Shown here: positions 14,568 through 24,157 of the stretch, piece by piece
How positions within the stretch are numbered: the first letter of the stretch is position 1
Layout: each line of letters begins with the position of its first letter
IMG/VR virus record: IMGVR_UViG_3300046804_003948
Span: 1-42,981 of that record
From: a virus
DNA length: 42,981 nt
Strand: one strand, 5' to 3'
The notes under the pieces: model-generated
Database searches by the model: none
What the model saw: the letters and a program-made list of their open reading frames with translations, nothing else
Told to the model about the DNA's origin: nothing
Translations under genes and position numbers: made by a program

Positions 14568-17096
14568 TTATGCAAGTGCAATAACTCTCAGATCTTTTAA
14601 TCTTGGTGGATAAGCTTGATTGGTAGAAGATCCTATAATTTTAATACTAAAATATCTAAATGATGGTAGATTATCTATAGTAAATTCATAATCTTTAAAT
14701 TCTATCGAATTTGAATCAAATCCAATAATATCTGTTTTTGCGAAATTTACATCTGGTGTTCCATCACTTAGAGAATCATCTGGTTGGAGTCCAGAATCCA
14801 ATCTCTTTTTATTTACATATCCTGGGAATGGATAATAAATTGGAGATTCATCCTTATCATTCAATATAGAATATAAAACTCTTAAATCACAATATGTATT
14901 GATATGGGCAGATATTAGAACCTTTATTGAAGTTGCTGAATTTTCTAATGAAAGTGCATTAGTAGCATAAACAAAGGATGAAGGATCATTTTCTAATTTA
15001 GAAACTCTATCATCGGCAGCATAATTTGATATTGGATTATTAATTCTATTCGTTGTAAAGATAATACCAACACGATCTAAATCAATTACTGGAGATATGT
15101 AATCATTTGATGTAAATAGGTTTGATGTTAAAGTAAATGATTTATTACCAGGAAGACTATCAAGTTTTGTCGATTCATTAATAGGTGAACAAATAATTCT
15201 TGGATCATTAAAATAATTATTGGAATTTAAATCAATATTTTCAAAACCTTTGTCTAAGAATGAAGTTTCTGTACCATCAACACTTGTGCCACTTACAGTT
15301 CTTACAAAAGAACTAATACTGGTTCCTGGAACAGTAAGAGTTTCCACAGTTGGTCTTATCATTTCAAACTGTATATTTTTAGATGCTTTTATTCTTAAAC
15401 CACCTGAAGATTTTGTTTCATTTATATAAAGATTTGGGAAACTAGAAGAACTTCTATTAGTTATTCCTTGTGGTAAAGAACCAGTATAATCCGTATTTGA
15501 AGTATTAACCTTTAGAGTATAATAATCAAGATCAATAGGATCAGATACTGAAGCATCAGATAAAATATGTTGTTTATTTATCCTTCTCAAAGATATTCCA
15601 GAATTTTCATATTTAAATACTAAAGCATCACTGGGATAACTCTTTGAATTTGTGCCATCAATTCCACGAGTAATTCCTGTTAAAACATTTGCATTGACTC
15701 CTTCATATGCAATTATTTCTTTTCCAATTAAAATATAACCTGGATTTGTGGTTCCCACTCCAACATTTTCAAAGGTGCCAAAATTAGTTGCATCTTGTAG
15801 AATTATATCTGATGTTGATGTTGAATCATATGATGTCGTTAATTTAGTTGGTAAAATATCCGATTGAACATTTGATATAATCACTGTATTTTCGGTTGCG
15901 TGCATTCCGTGGTTCTTGTGATTTACTTTTATATGAAGTCCATCGGAAATTCCAATAATACCATCCGAAACTATCGTAACATTTCCACCAACAGATGAAT
16001 TTAAATTGGTAGTTATGCCGGAATTATTAATATATTGTATTGTTTTTCCAATTCCCGTAGCAAATGAACCTTGAACTTGATCTATGATTAATTGATTTAT
16101 CCCAAAAATATTTGATACCGAAAATTGTGCATTGAGACCTAAAGAACTTAGTCCAACTTGAGTTGGTGTTAAAATGTCACCAACAACATACCCTGTACCA
16201 CCACTTGTAATTGTTGCTGCAACAGCCACTCCATTTTGTATGCTAACATTAGCTGTTGCATTAAATCCACTACCAGTTAAACTAGTTAAAGATACATTAT
16301 TATATGTGTAATTTCCGGCAGATGGAGTGTATCCTATACCGGCATTTATAAGTTTTAAGGTTCCAAATGCAGATCCTGCTGATCCAACATAATTACCAGT
16401 ACCGTTAGATCCTTGTTGAATTATCGTATTTCCTAGTGTTAATCCTGAGTCTTGAACGGTTGTTCCCAATCCAACTCTAATTTTTCTGGATGTAAATTCT
16501 AAAGAATCTTTTAAAAGTGTTGGTAGTTGATTATTTCCTTCCAATAAAGATGGGTTATAGAAATTAATACTACCTTGAGTTTCTAAAAATCTTGCTCTAT
16601 AAAGATTAAACTTTAAGTCCTCATAAGGACTTTCTACCCAAGTAGATGAATTCTGAGACTTATATAATCCTCCAGAATTTGGTTGTTTGGTTACTACATT
16701 TCTAGAGAACTCTTGACCACCTTCTAATACAACCTCCTCTGGTAAGTTACTGACATCAAATTCTCCTATTTGCGAAACCCATACATTGTATGAGTTTGAA
16801 TTAGATGTTACTACTAATGCGTGAAATTTACCACCTTGAAGATAAACGGGAGAATCAAATGTAAATTTGGTTGGTACAGATGCATTATTGGAAACATTTA
16901 CTTTATTTGCATCTAAAACAACCTCACTAAATGGATAAACTGAATTTGTAGGATATCCAAGTTCAATGGGTCTTAATTGAACCGTAACAGGAAGTTGATC
17001 ATCTTTTGTTTGAAAAAACAACTCAACAGAAGTCACAAATATCCCAGTAGAGGGATTAACATAAAAAGTTTGTGCTAATGGATCTGCTAATTTCAT
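14568..17096 (-). CDS. Virion structural protein beginning DPLAQTF (842 aa)
   Basis: The N terminus (KLADPLAQTFYVNPSTGIF, 2-20, then VTSVELFFQTKDDQLPVTVQLRPIELG) is a block I associate with the C-terminal half of DUF4815-type structural proteins of T4-like phages. Here it starts its own gene, right after the DUF4815-type gene. Residues about 245-310 contain two copies of the GxGY repeat shared with gp14 and the giant protein. The C-terminal half is a beta-rich domain of unknown fold ending in PSFRYFSIKIIGSS and PPRLKDLRVIALA. It lies where T4 has genes 9-12, so a baseplate-periphery or short-fibre role is plausible. Confidence 0.65.
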   Translation of the reverse strand: MKLADPLAQTFYVNPSTGIFVTSVELFFQTKDDQLPVTVQLRPIELGYPTNSVYPFSEVVLDANKVNVSNNASVPTKFTFDSPVYLQGGKFHALVVTSNSNSYNVWVSQIGEFDVSNLPEEVVLEGGQEFSRNVVTKQPNSGGLYKSQNSSTWVESPYEDLKFNLYRARFLETQGSINFYNPSLLEGNNQLPTLLKDSLEFTSRKIRVGLGTTVQDSGLTLGNTIIQQGSNGTGNYVGSAGSAFGTLKLINAGIGYTPSAGNYTYNNVSLTSLTGSGFNATANVSIQNGVAVAATITSGGTGYVVGDILTPTQVGLSSLGLNAQFSVSNIFGINQLIIDQVQGSFATGIGKTIQYINNSGITTNLNSSVGGNVTIVSDGIIGISDGLHIKVNHKNHGMHATENTVIISNVQSDILPTKLTTSYDSTSTSDIILQDATNFGTFENVGVGTTNPGYILIGKEIIAYEGVNANVLTGITRGIDGTNSKSYPSDALVFKYENSGISLRRINKQHILSDASVSDPIDLDYYTLKVNTSNTDYTGSLPQGITNRSSSSFPNLYINETKSSGGLRIKASKNIQFEMIRPTVETLTVPGTSISSFVRTVSGTSVDGTETSFLDKGFENIDLNSNNYFNDPRIICSPINESTKLDSLPGNKSFTLTSNLFTSNDYISPVIDLDRVGIIFTTNRINNPISNYAADDRVSKLENDPSSFVYATNALSLENSATSIKVLISAHINTYCDLRVLYSILNDKDESPIYYPFPGYVNKKRLDSGLQPDDSLSDGTPDVNFAKTDIIGFDSNSIEFKDYEFTIDNLPSFRYFSIKIIGSSTNQAYPPRLKDLRVIALA

Positions 17097-17110
17097 TTAT
17101 CTTTTAGAAT

Positions 17111-17118
17111 AATTTATT
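17111..17118 (-). promoter_or_regulatory. Weak late-promoter-like octamer AATAAATT (6/8) before the DPLAQTF gene
   Basis: It lies in the 53-base gap between the 1805- and 842-residue genes. The match is weaker than at other sites and the gap is AT-rich, so this could be chance. Confidence 0.3.
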
Positions 17119-17149
17119 TTATGGTCCCTTTAATAGTATTTAGAACTTT

Positions 17150-20100
17150 TTAATAGTAGCTACCTGGTGCTGCAGGTGTTGAAGGACTTGAAGGACTTCC
17201 ATTACGAGCTCCATAACCGAATGCACTTCCTAAAGTGTGACTATATATTCCAGTATTACTGCTAGCTTTTACATTTGCTCCTGTCCATATGCTAGTTTGT
17301 CCAGGTGCATATTCAAAGATTCCGTTTCCAACATAAACACCATTGGTTACGGTTCCATCAGCATTGAAGGTTACTCCGTTATAAGTGCTTCCGGCAATAG
17401 TTGCAGAAGATGCAGTCCAGATGTCCACAGCTGGTCTCACTGAAGGACCTGATGGTCCACCTCCACGTCTTATTAGTCTTGGTTTCTGTGGTGCTCCTAC
17501 TGGTGTTCTTGGGGTTGAAGGAACAGGAGTATATGTTATACTCGTGGTTGAATCACTATCAGTTGTTGGTTGTTCCTCTGTAATTTCTGCAGTTTCAAGA
17601 CGGAGATCTCTAGTTACTAAGATATTTTCTTTAGTTTTTGTTGTAAATCCTTCTGCATAGAACTTTTCTTCAGCACTAGTGGAAACCAATCCACCTACTG
17701 ATGTATTAACATCACTACTGGTCATTCTAAAAAGTTTAGTACCTGTCTGGAATTTTGAACCCGATAAAGCATTAGGATCTGGAATAAAGAAAGATCCAAT
17801 GAGTGTTCCGACATTATCAGTAATAAGTCTTATATCAGTAATTTTTGCTATAGCTCCACTCTGAAGTCCGAATAAGATCGCATCTCCCTTAAATGCTCGT
17901 CCACCATACATCCCTTGAGTGATATTTGATAAAGAATATGTATCAATATTTAATAAGGTTGAAGTGCTTGAATAAGATGATGGAATTGTATTTGTTCTAT
18001 CGTATGGATTGACTGTGAAAACATCAGTAGGATTATTATATGGACCGTATTTGTGATTTGGTGTACAAAGTCTAAATGTAAAGTTTTCTTCTACAATTAT
18101 TGAAGGGTATGCACAAGTATTTCTATCTACTTGCGTTTGCATCGATGATAACATTGGGAAAGATCCCTTATCCGTAGTAGAAGAAATAGAAATAAGTTCA
18201 ACATCTTCTCCAGCAATAAAAGAACCACTTTGCATAGTGATTTCTAATAATTTAGGTGTACAATAATCAGTAACATTAACTCCATCAAAGAAATTATAAA
18301 CCTGAGTAAATGGTTTCATTCTCTTTGCAGTAAATTCAATGTTCCTCTTTCTCATGTAAGGAAGTAAATCAATACTTACAACAGAGTCTCCAAATGATCT
18401 ATTGTTATATTGTTCAGTAGCAACTTGTCTAGTTCCTGATCTAGTGGAGGTGCCAGTTTTTGTTACAGTAGTTGTAACTTCTGTGTACAGTTTATTACTC
18501 TGTTGATATTGTTTAGTCTGAGATGAAGAAGATTCCCCAGTCCAATTGGTTTCCCAAGAATTCCAAGTTACTGGACCAAAACCAGTTTGACTATCAAATC
18601 CTTCTTTTGAAAGTTGTTCTAATGTTTGAGTATAGTTTCCTTCAACAGTAATAGATGTTGCTTCAAGTCTTACTGGATCGATCCAAACATCAGATGATGG
18701 ATAAAGTTGAATAGTTCCTGCATAAAAAGTGCTTCTATAAGGAGCAACATTAACAACTTTTGTTGCATATGGTTGCGTAGTTTCTAATTCCTCACTATAA
18801 TCCAAAGTTAACAATTGACCAGTTTGCTTAACTCCAGAACCAACCAAATCTTCAACAAATCTTAAATCTACACTTGTGTTTGATGTTTGAGTAAGACCGA
18901 GAAGAGACTCAGATCCAATTACTAAATCTAATTGAGTTGTGTAGTGTGTTGGTCTTAGTTCTGATTGTTTAACATCAATACTATTTTTTACTCCAGTTAT
19001 TTTCTTTTGGAATAAAGTACTTGTAAAGTTATCAACAAAGAATCCAGATTTAAATCTATCTAATCCATTTTCATCTCTAATAGTAAAATTAGAAGTATCT
19101 GTTTCTAAAAGTGATAATGTTGTATAGAATTCTAAATTACTAATTCTTTCTTCGAGTTTTTGGATATCAGACATCCGATATCTCTTATGCTTCACTAAAG
19201 ATACTGTTGCCTCATTAACTGAGAACAAGTATGCAGGTAAAGTGATGGTTGCAATTTCTATTGCATCAAGTATTGGTAAAGGTAATTGTGGATTTTCCGA
19301 AGACTCTCCAATTTTTAACTGGAACAAACCATCTTTTGTGAAGAAAAGTCTATCTATTCTAGGAAGATAGAATGAATAATCAATATTGATAGATTCGTCA
19401 CTGGCTAAAATTTTAGTATTTTCATTCTGTGAAGAGATCAAATTTCTTCCTAAAAATTCAAATGGTGATCTTGAACCCTCAGATACTGTATATGTAGAAA
19501 CTCTTGGTCTAACATCAATTATATCAGAAACAGATCTTCTATTTCTATTTGTAATACTTGGGAGATTTGCATAATTAAACTGTTGATATGAATTTGCGGT
19601 TAAAATGTCTCCTCTATCAGAATCAGAAACAGAAGCCGATTCAAATATTACTCTTAATTTACGATTAGATTCTTTTGCATTCGGGTTTCTTACCAATTTA
19701 GAATAAGAGCATATTGTATCAAAATAACCACTATCTAAAGTATATCTACCCGTTATATTATTGCTTCCTAAAGAAACACTTGATACTATTGCTTCAATAC
19801 CAGATTCTTCAAATCTAACTACATCACCTACTGAGAATGAATTTTCATTCAGACTGACAAAACCAACCGATAAGTTACTCCTTATTTCTGTAAATAATGC
19901 AATAGTTTTTCCTGAGGAACTGATAATTTTTTCACCTATAATTAAGTCTGATGTTGATGCAGTTGGACCAGATAATGTTGAAAAAGTTAATGCGGGCAGA
20001 ATAGGATCATTAGTATCATTAGACTCTAATACTGCATAGATAAGTGTGACATTTGGACGCAATAAGCAAATTTCCTCATCTTGAACTCTAGTTCCGTATG

Positions 20101-22567
20101 GATAATTTCCATACGTTAATCCATCATTTAAAGTTGTATTTCCAATACCAGATCCTTCATTTTTAGAATTGGAAATTATTATTGAATTTACTCTATTTTT
20201 ATTTTGTACTTTCTCTCTAACATTAATTTTTCTTAATGTTGTTATTAATTTTGCTGCTCCAGATCCTGACAATCCATTAATCTCAAGACCTCTGCCTCCA
20301 GTATTAAACTGGAATTTATCCGAACTTAATGGTTCTATAGTTCCATTATTTCTTATTAATACATATCTTTCTTCATCATAAGGTAAGAAAGTTTCATCCG
20401 ATGAAACTAAAGTAGGAGATATAGTAACACTACCCGAAGAAATAGTTACATCATACTGTCTTCTGATTACTAAGTTGGAAGAAGTTAAATTAACTGAAGA
20501 AATTTTTTCCTTAGGTAAAAGAGTATATAAACTATTATCTGTGGAAGATTGTAATTTAGTAGTTAGTAATTTAAAGTCACTAGGATTTATAGAAACTGTA
20601 GGTAAAGCACCTTCACATATTCCAGATACTGTGGTTACTCCAGTTATTTCCAAATAAGACTTTTGTACATTGCGTACTCTTGCATATGTTGGAACACTAT
20701 CTCTTGGATTTGAGAAAGATACCAAATTACCTACAGTAGCAATGCCAACAAAATAGAAATCACCAGAAGTTACTGTACTAATTCCAGTGCTAACGTCTAC
20801 TGGACTAATATTTACTTGTCCTATAGCGTTTGATGTAGATTGGATGGTATCCGCACTAAATGTACCGGCAGAACCAACGTTAGAATAAATTGATTTTATA
20901 TCACCAATCCCATAAGAAGTTACTGCTGTAGAAACTCTAGTATTTTCTATTCCATCAAAAATAAGTTTCTCCCCAATACTAAATTTACCACTAACATTGT
21001 ATGCGGTAAGTATACCTGAATTTGAAATATCGTATCTTAAGAATCCTACTGCTCCACTAGATTTTCCTTTTACCTGTGTTGGAGTTAATAGGGTTATTGG
21101 TTCATTTAAACGAATTTCTGAATAAGTTTGAATATCATATAATGATATATCCCATTGATTTAAATCTAAATTACTTGAATTATAAGATCCCGACTCTAAG
21201 GCAAAATCATATACTCTAGCTAATCCAATTTCTTTTCCGGCAGCAATAGTGCTTGCAACTCCTATTATAGAATAGTTTGTAGAGGAGGTTCCAACTCTAC
21301 TATCTCTTAAACTTACATAATATGAGGTTGATATACCAATAGTAGGACATCCACTTACTCGATTTAAAGTAAATGCTGGTCCAACAGAATATATTAATTC
21401 TTGATTTGATAATGTTTTAGTGTCCCTTGGTTTTTTGAAATCTATAAAAGTTGTTGAAATAGTTTCTGCTTCAAAACCTTTTACATAAGCTTTTAATGGA
21501 GATACTTGATATGTGCCAAGATCATCTGATGGAGTGTTTCCTGAATAGGTTTGAACGTTACTTGAAAAAACTCCATTATTTCCAAGATAATCATTTAAAG
21601 TATTTCTTACGACTAAAGTTGGTGGATTTACATAATAATCACCAGACTCATCAAAAGTTCTTCTTGCAAATTCATTCTTTAATTCACCTAACTCAGTATT
21701 TACAACTCTTTCCGATAAAACTCCATTAACAATAGATGCAATTTGTACAAAATTTGAAGGATTGTCTACTTCCTGTGGAATTTTTACCAAAAATGCATTG
21801 ATACTAAATCTATCAGCACCAGGAGCTGCATAGTTTAAGAATCCATTAGCATTATCATTTAAAGTCTTATCTTCATTAGAGGTTATTATTTTTTCTTCAA
21901 TTTGGAAACCAACTTTATAATTTGGTGCATTATCGTATTGATCTAAGAATAATATTTGATTTGAAACAGAAACAAATGTTCCTCTTAGATAATATACACC
22001 ACTACTTAATATAAAAGCAGATCCTACAGAAGTTGAATTTTCTGGTAAAGTTCTTGCAAATGTTTCTCCCGCATTTATTAATATATTTCCTACACTTAAA
22101 AGAATATCTTCTTCACATATTAATTGCTCCCCATCAAGAAAAGTACTGGATCCATCAACTCCAGTGTCCAAATAATTCAAATATAATGTATTATTTCCTC
22201 TTTCCGATGCTCCTGCTCTAACAAAAGTTATAACTTTAGCTCTTACTCCACTAGTAAATCCTCTAATAACAGTTCCTGATGTCGAATTTAGGTATGTAGA
22301 TACATCAATCCCATTAAAAGAAGATTCTACTTCTACCGCATCAAACTGATTATTGTATTCCCAACTTCCAGGTATTACAACAGTTCCCTCACTCTTAAGA
22401 GTAAAATTGCCAAGTTGCTCAATTTGATTCTGTAAGGTTGTTTGTAGAGTCGTTAATTCTCTAGCCTGTACAGGGTATCCTGGTTTAAATAAAACCTTTT
22501 GATAATTTTTTTGAAAATCAAAATCATCAAAATATGGAAAAACGTTGAGGTTAGTCTGTTGTGGCAT
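17150..22567 (-). CDS. Large virion protein with DUF4815-type N terminus (1805 aa)
   Basis: The start (LNVFPYFDDFDFQKNYQKVLFKPGYPVQARELTTLQ, about 7-42) is the hallmark of DUF4815 phage structural proteins. A large beta-rich body with many GIST and GVAST motifs follows. The region about 1250-1700 resembles known tail proteins (KRMKPFTQVYNFFDGVNVTDYC, FRLCTPNHKYGPYNNPTDVFT, QGMYGGRAFKGDAI). Residues about 1680-1720 are Pro/Gly/Arg-rich (PSTPRTPVGAPQKPRLIRRG), then a small domain with IWTASSATIAGSTY and a C-terminal NGSPSSPSTPAAPGSYY. It directly follows gp8 (6-base gap, no clear binding site), so translation is probably coupled. Exact role unknown; baseplate-associated fibre or receptor-side protein is inference. 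Confidence 0.7.
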   Translation of the reverse strand: MPQQTNLNVFPYFDDFDFQKNYQKVLFKPGYPVQARELTTLQTTLQNQIEQLGNFTLKSEGTVVIPGSWEYNNQFDAVEVESSFNGIDVSTYLNSTSGTVIRGFTSGVRAKVITFVRAGASERGNNTLYLNYLDTGVDGSSTFLDGEQLICEEDILLSVGNILINAGETFARTLPENSTSVGSAFILSSGVYYLRGTFVSVSNQILFLDQYDNAPNYKVGFQIEEKIITSNEDKTLNDNANGFLNYAAPGADRFSINAFLVKIPQEVDNPSNFVQIASIVNGVLSERVVNTELGELKNEFARRTFDESGDYYVNPPTLVVRNTLNDYLGNNGVFSSNVQTYSGNTPSDDLGTYQVSPLKAYVKGFEAETISTTFIDFKKPRDTKTLSNQELIYSVGPAFTLNRVSGCPTIGISTSYYVSLRDSRVGTSSTNYSIIGVASTIAAGKEIGLARVYDFALESGSYNSSNLDLNQWDISLYDIQTYSEIRLNEPITLLTPTQVKGKSSGAVGFLRYDISNSGILTAYNVSGKFSIGEKLIFDGIENTRVSTAVTSYGIGDIKSIYSNVGSAGTFSADTIQSTSNAIGQVNISPVDVSTGISTVTSGDFYFVGIATVGNLVSFSNPRDSVPTYARVRNVQKSYLEITGVTTVSGICEGALPTVSINPSDFKLLTTKLQSSTDNSLYTLLPKEKISSVNLTSSNLVIRRQYDVTISSGSVTISPTLVSSDETFLPYDEERYVLIRNNGTIEPLSSDKFQFNTGGRGLEINGLSGSGAAKLITTLRKINVREKVQNKNRVNSIIISNSKNEGSGIGNTTLNDGLTYGNYPYGTRVQDEEICLLRPNVTLIYAVLESNDTNDPILPALTFSTLSGPTASTSDLIIGEKIISSSGKTIALFTEIRSNLSVGFVSLNENSFSVGDVVRFEESGIEAIVSSVSLGSNNITGRYTLDSGYFDTICSYSKLVRNPNAKESNRKLRVIFESASVSDSDRGDILTANSYQQFNYANLPSITNRNRRSVSDIIDVRPRVSTYTVSEGSRSPFEFLGRNLISSQNENTKILASDESINIDYSFYLPRIDRLFFTKDGLFQLKIGESSENPQLPLPILDAIEIATITLPAYLFSVNEATVSLVKHKRYRMSDIQKLEERISNLEFYTTLSLLETDTSNFTIRDENGLDRFKSGFFVDNFTSTLFQKKITGVKNSIDVKQSELRPTHYTTQLDLVIGSESLLGLTQTSNTSVDLRFVEDLVGSGVKQTGQLLTLDYSEELETTQPYATKVVNVAPYRSTFYAGTIQLYPSSDVWIDPVRLEATSITVEGNYTQTLEQLSKEGFDSQTGFGPVTWNSWETNWTGESSSSQTKQYQQSNKLYTEVTTTVTKTGTSTRSGTRQVATEQYNNRSFGDSVVSIDLLPYMRKRNIEFTAKRMKPFTQVYNFFDGVNVTDYCTPKLLEITMQSGSFIAGEDVELISISSTTDKGSFPMLSSMQTQVDRNTCAYPSIIVEENFTFRLCTPNHKYGPYNNPTDVFTVNPYDRTNTIPSSYSSTSTLLNIDTYSLSNITQGMYGGRAFKGDAILFGLQSGAIAKITDIRLITDNVGTLIGSFFIPDPNALSGSKFQTGTKLFRMTSSDVNTSVGGLVSTSAEEKFYAEGFTTKTKENILVTRDLRLETAEITEEQPTTDSDSTTSITYTPVPSTPRTPVGAPQKPRLIRRGGGPSGPSVRPAVDIWTASSATIAGSTYNGVTFNADGTVTNGVYVGNGIFEYAPGQTSIWTGANVKASSNTGIYSHTLGSAFGYGARNGSPSSPSTPAAPGSYY

Positions 22568-22573
22568 AATAGT

Positions 22574-24130
22574 TTAGAATTGCAAAATTACCTTAATGTC
22601 TTCTTTTTGGTTTGATGATCTAGTAATTGATGGTCTATTATCAACGTAAATTACATTTCCCGAGTGCTTTTGAACCTCTGGAGTTGCGATGCCATTCTCA
22701 AAATACTGCCCAAAGTAGTATGTTCTACTATTTATTACCGTAGAGATGCCAGTAAATGCTGTGTCGATACTTAAAGAAGTTCCACTTGATCCTACGATTA
22801 CTGTAGTACCACCAGATCCAACTGATGAAGTAAATTGATTTAAATTGAATCCATATTTTGGATTTGTATTTCTAGATCCATCAGTATTAAACCCAGCAGT
22901 TGATCTATCTTGCCAGTATTTTAAAATACCAGTATTTTGATCATAAGAAACCACTCTACCAACTGCTGTTGATCCTAATCCTACTGTTTGAATTATAAGT
23001 GAATCTGCCTCAAAAGTAGTTGAACTATATCCAATACCAGTTAATTTTATGGCAGATAATGCACTTACTTTATTTGCAGTGAGAATTGTAGATGAGTTGT
23101 ATGCTAATGGATTTTCAACTACTCCAACTCTTGCTATTTGATTCCCTATAATAAAATCTGGGTCCTGAAGATCATTTTCAATTCTAGAATATAGCATTAC
23201 ACTATAGGCACCAAGTTCACGATAAATGTCATAACCATGACCGACTTGAGGAGGAATGATAACGTCAAAAGTCGGTCTAGTTGTTCCCGTTGGGACACCA
23301 CCAGATTCCAAATCAATACTTGCAAAGGTATAACCAGATCCACCTCTGGAAATGGTAATTGTCTCTACTTTAGAGTCTGCATTTACAACAATGGTTGCTT
23401 GTGCTCCAGAACCATCTCCTTTGATTGGAACATTAAAATAAGTTGTATTAGCAGTTCCAATTCCAACTCCTCTATTAGTAATCGTTGCTATCTTAATTTG
23501 ACCACTAGTGGAAGCATTATTTCTAACTGCAGAATCAGTAGTATTAGTTTCCCAATCTTTTGGAACAGGTATAAAATTAAGAGAATCAAATCTAATGATA
23601 TCACTTGGTTTAATCGTATACAGATATTTCCAGATATATCCATCACCACTAGTACCAGCAGATCTTGGTTCCAAATCTGTAAATGTTGGTTCATCTAAAG
23701 AAGGTCTTCCTTCTGGATTTTCTGGAGAAACTCCATTATTCAAGCAAATATAGACCTTATAGTCACTATTGACAACATAATAATTTGCAGAGTATAAATT
23801 AGTTGCTCCAGATGGTTTTGATGTATTGGTTCTACTTATGTCATGACGATACATATCATAAGTAGTTCCAGAGGTCCAAGTATTTCTTCTAACTACCTGA
23901 GAAACATCACTTGCATTAATTTTTTTTAATGCAATCATTGTGTCCCAATAATCATCCTCTTCACTAAAATTATCTTTAGGTGCTGGAGGATTTACATCCC
24001 AATTGGCATCATAATCTGTTGCATTAGGTAATCCTACAAAAGCATAATAAGAATTTGCAGAAGAAGTTGCTGCTGAAACAAAGTTCTTCGCATTTAGTAT
24101 TCTTAATTGGTCAGTTATAATTGCAGACAT
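22574..24130 (-). CDS. 8: Baseplate wedge protein gp8
   Basis: The 518-residue protein (T4 gp8: 334) has the gp8 pattern: N-terminal ITDQLRILNAKNFVSAATSSANSYYAFVG, the DDYWDTMIALKKINASDVSQVVRRNTW segment (about 59-85), YRHDISRTN, YICLNNG and the strongly typical DGYIWKYLYTIKPSDIIRFDS (about 162-182). T4 gp8 is a dimer in each baseplate wedge, binding gp10, gp7 and gp6. The extra length includes one GSGY repeat (about 245-280) and a C-terminal extension. A late-promoter octamer lies in the 27-base gap upstream. Confidence 0.85.
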   Translation of the reverse strand: MSAIITDQLRILNAKNFVSAATSSANSYYAFVGLPNATDYDANWDVNPPAPKDNFSEEDDYWDTMIALKKINASDVSQVVRRNTWTSGTTYDMYRHDISRTNTSKPSGATNLYSANYYVVNSDYKVYICLNNGVSPENPEGRPSLDEPTFTDLEPRSAGTSGDGYIWKYLYTIKPSDIIRFDSLNFIPVPKDWETNTTDSAVRNNASTSGQIKIATITNRGVGIGTANTTYFNVPIKGDGSGAQATIVVNADSKVETITISRGGSGYTFASIDLESGGVPTGTTRPTFDVIIPPQVGHGYDIYRELGAYSVMLYSRIENDLQDPDFIIGNQIARVGVVENPLAYNSSTILTANKVSALSAIKLTGIGYSSTTFEADSLIIQTVGLGSTAVGRVVSYDQNTGILKYWQDRSTAGFNTDGSRNTNPKYGFNLNQFTSSVGSGGTTVIVGSSGTSLSIDTAFTGISTVINSRTYYFGQYFENGIATPEVQKHSGNVIYVDNRPSITRSSNQKEDIKVILQF

Positions 24131-24147
24131 TTTATGAGTTTTTTATC

Positions 24148-24155
24148 TATTTATG
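24148..24155 (-). promoter_or_regulatory. Late promoter octamer CATAAATA (7/8) before gp8
   Basis: The octamer is in the short gap between the fibre-like gene and gp8, about 18 bases before the gp8 start. It would restart transcription for gp8 and the large genes after it. Confidence 0.55.
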
Positions 24156-24157
24156 AG

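Noticed and set aside
23237-23698. 153-residue plus-strand open frame inside gp8
   Set aside because: It is antisense to a well-supported gp8 gene and is low-complexity Ser/Ile/Cys-rich sequence typical of an antisense shadow.
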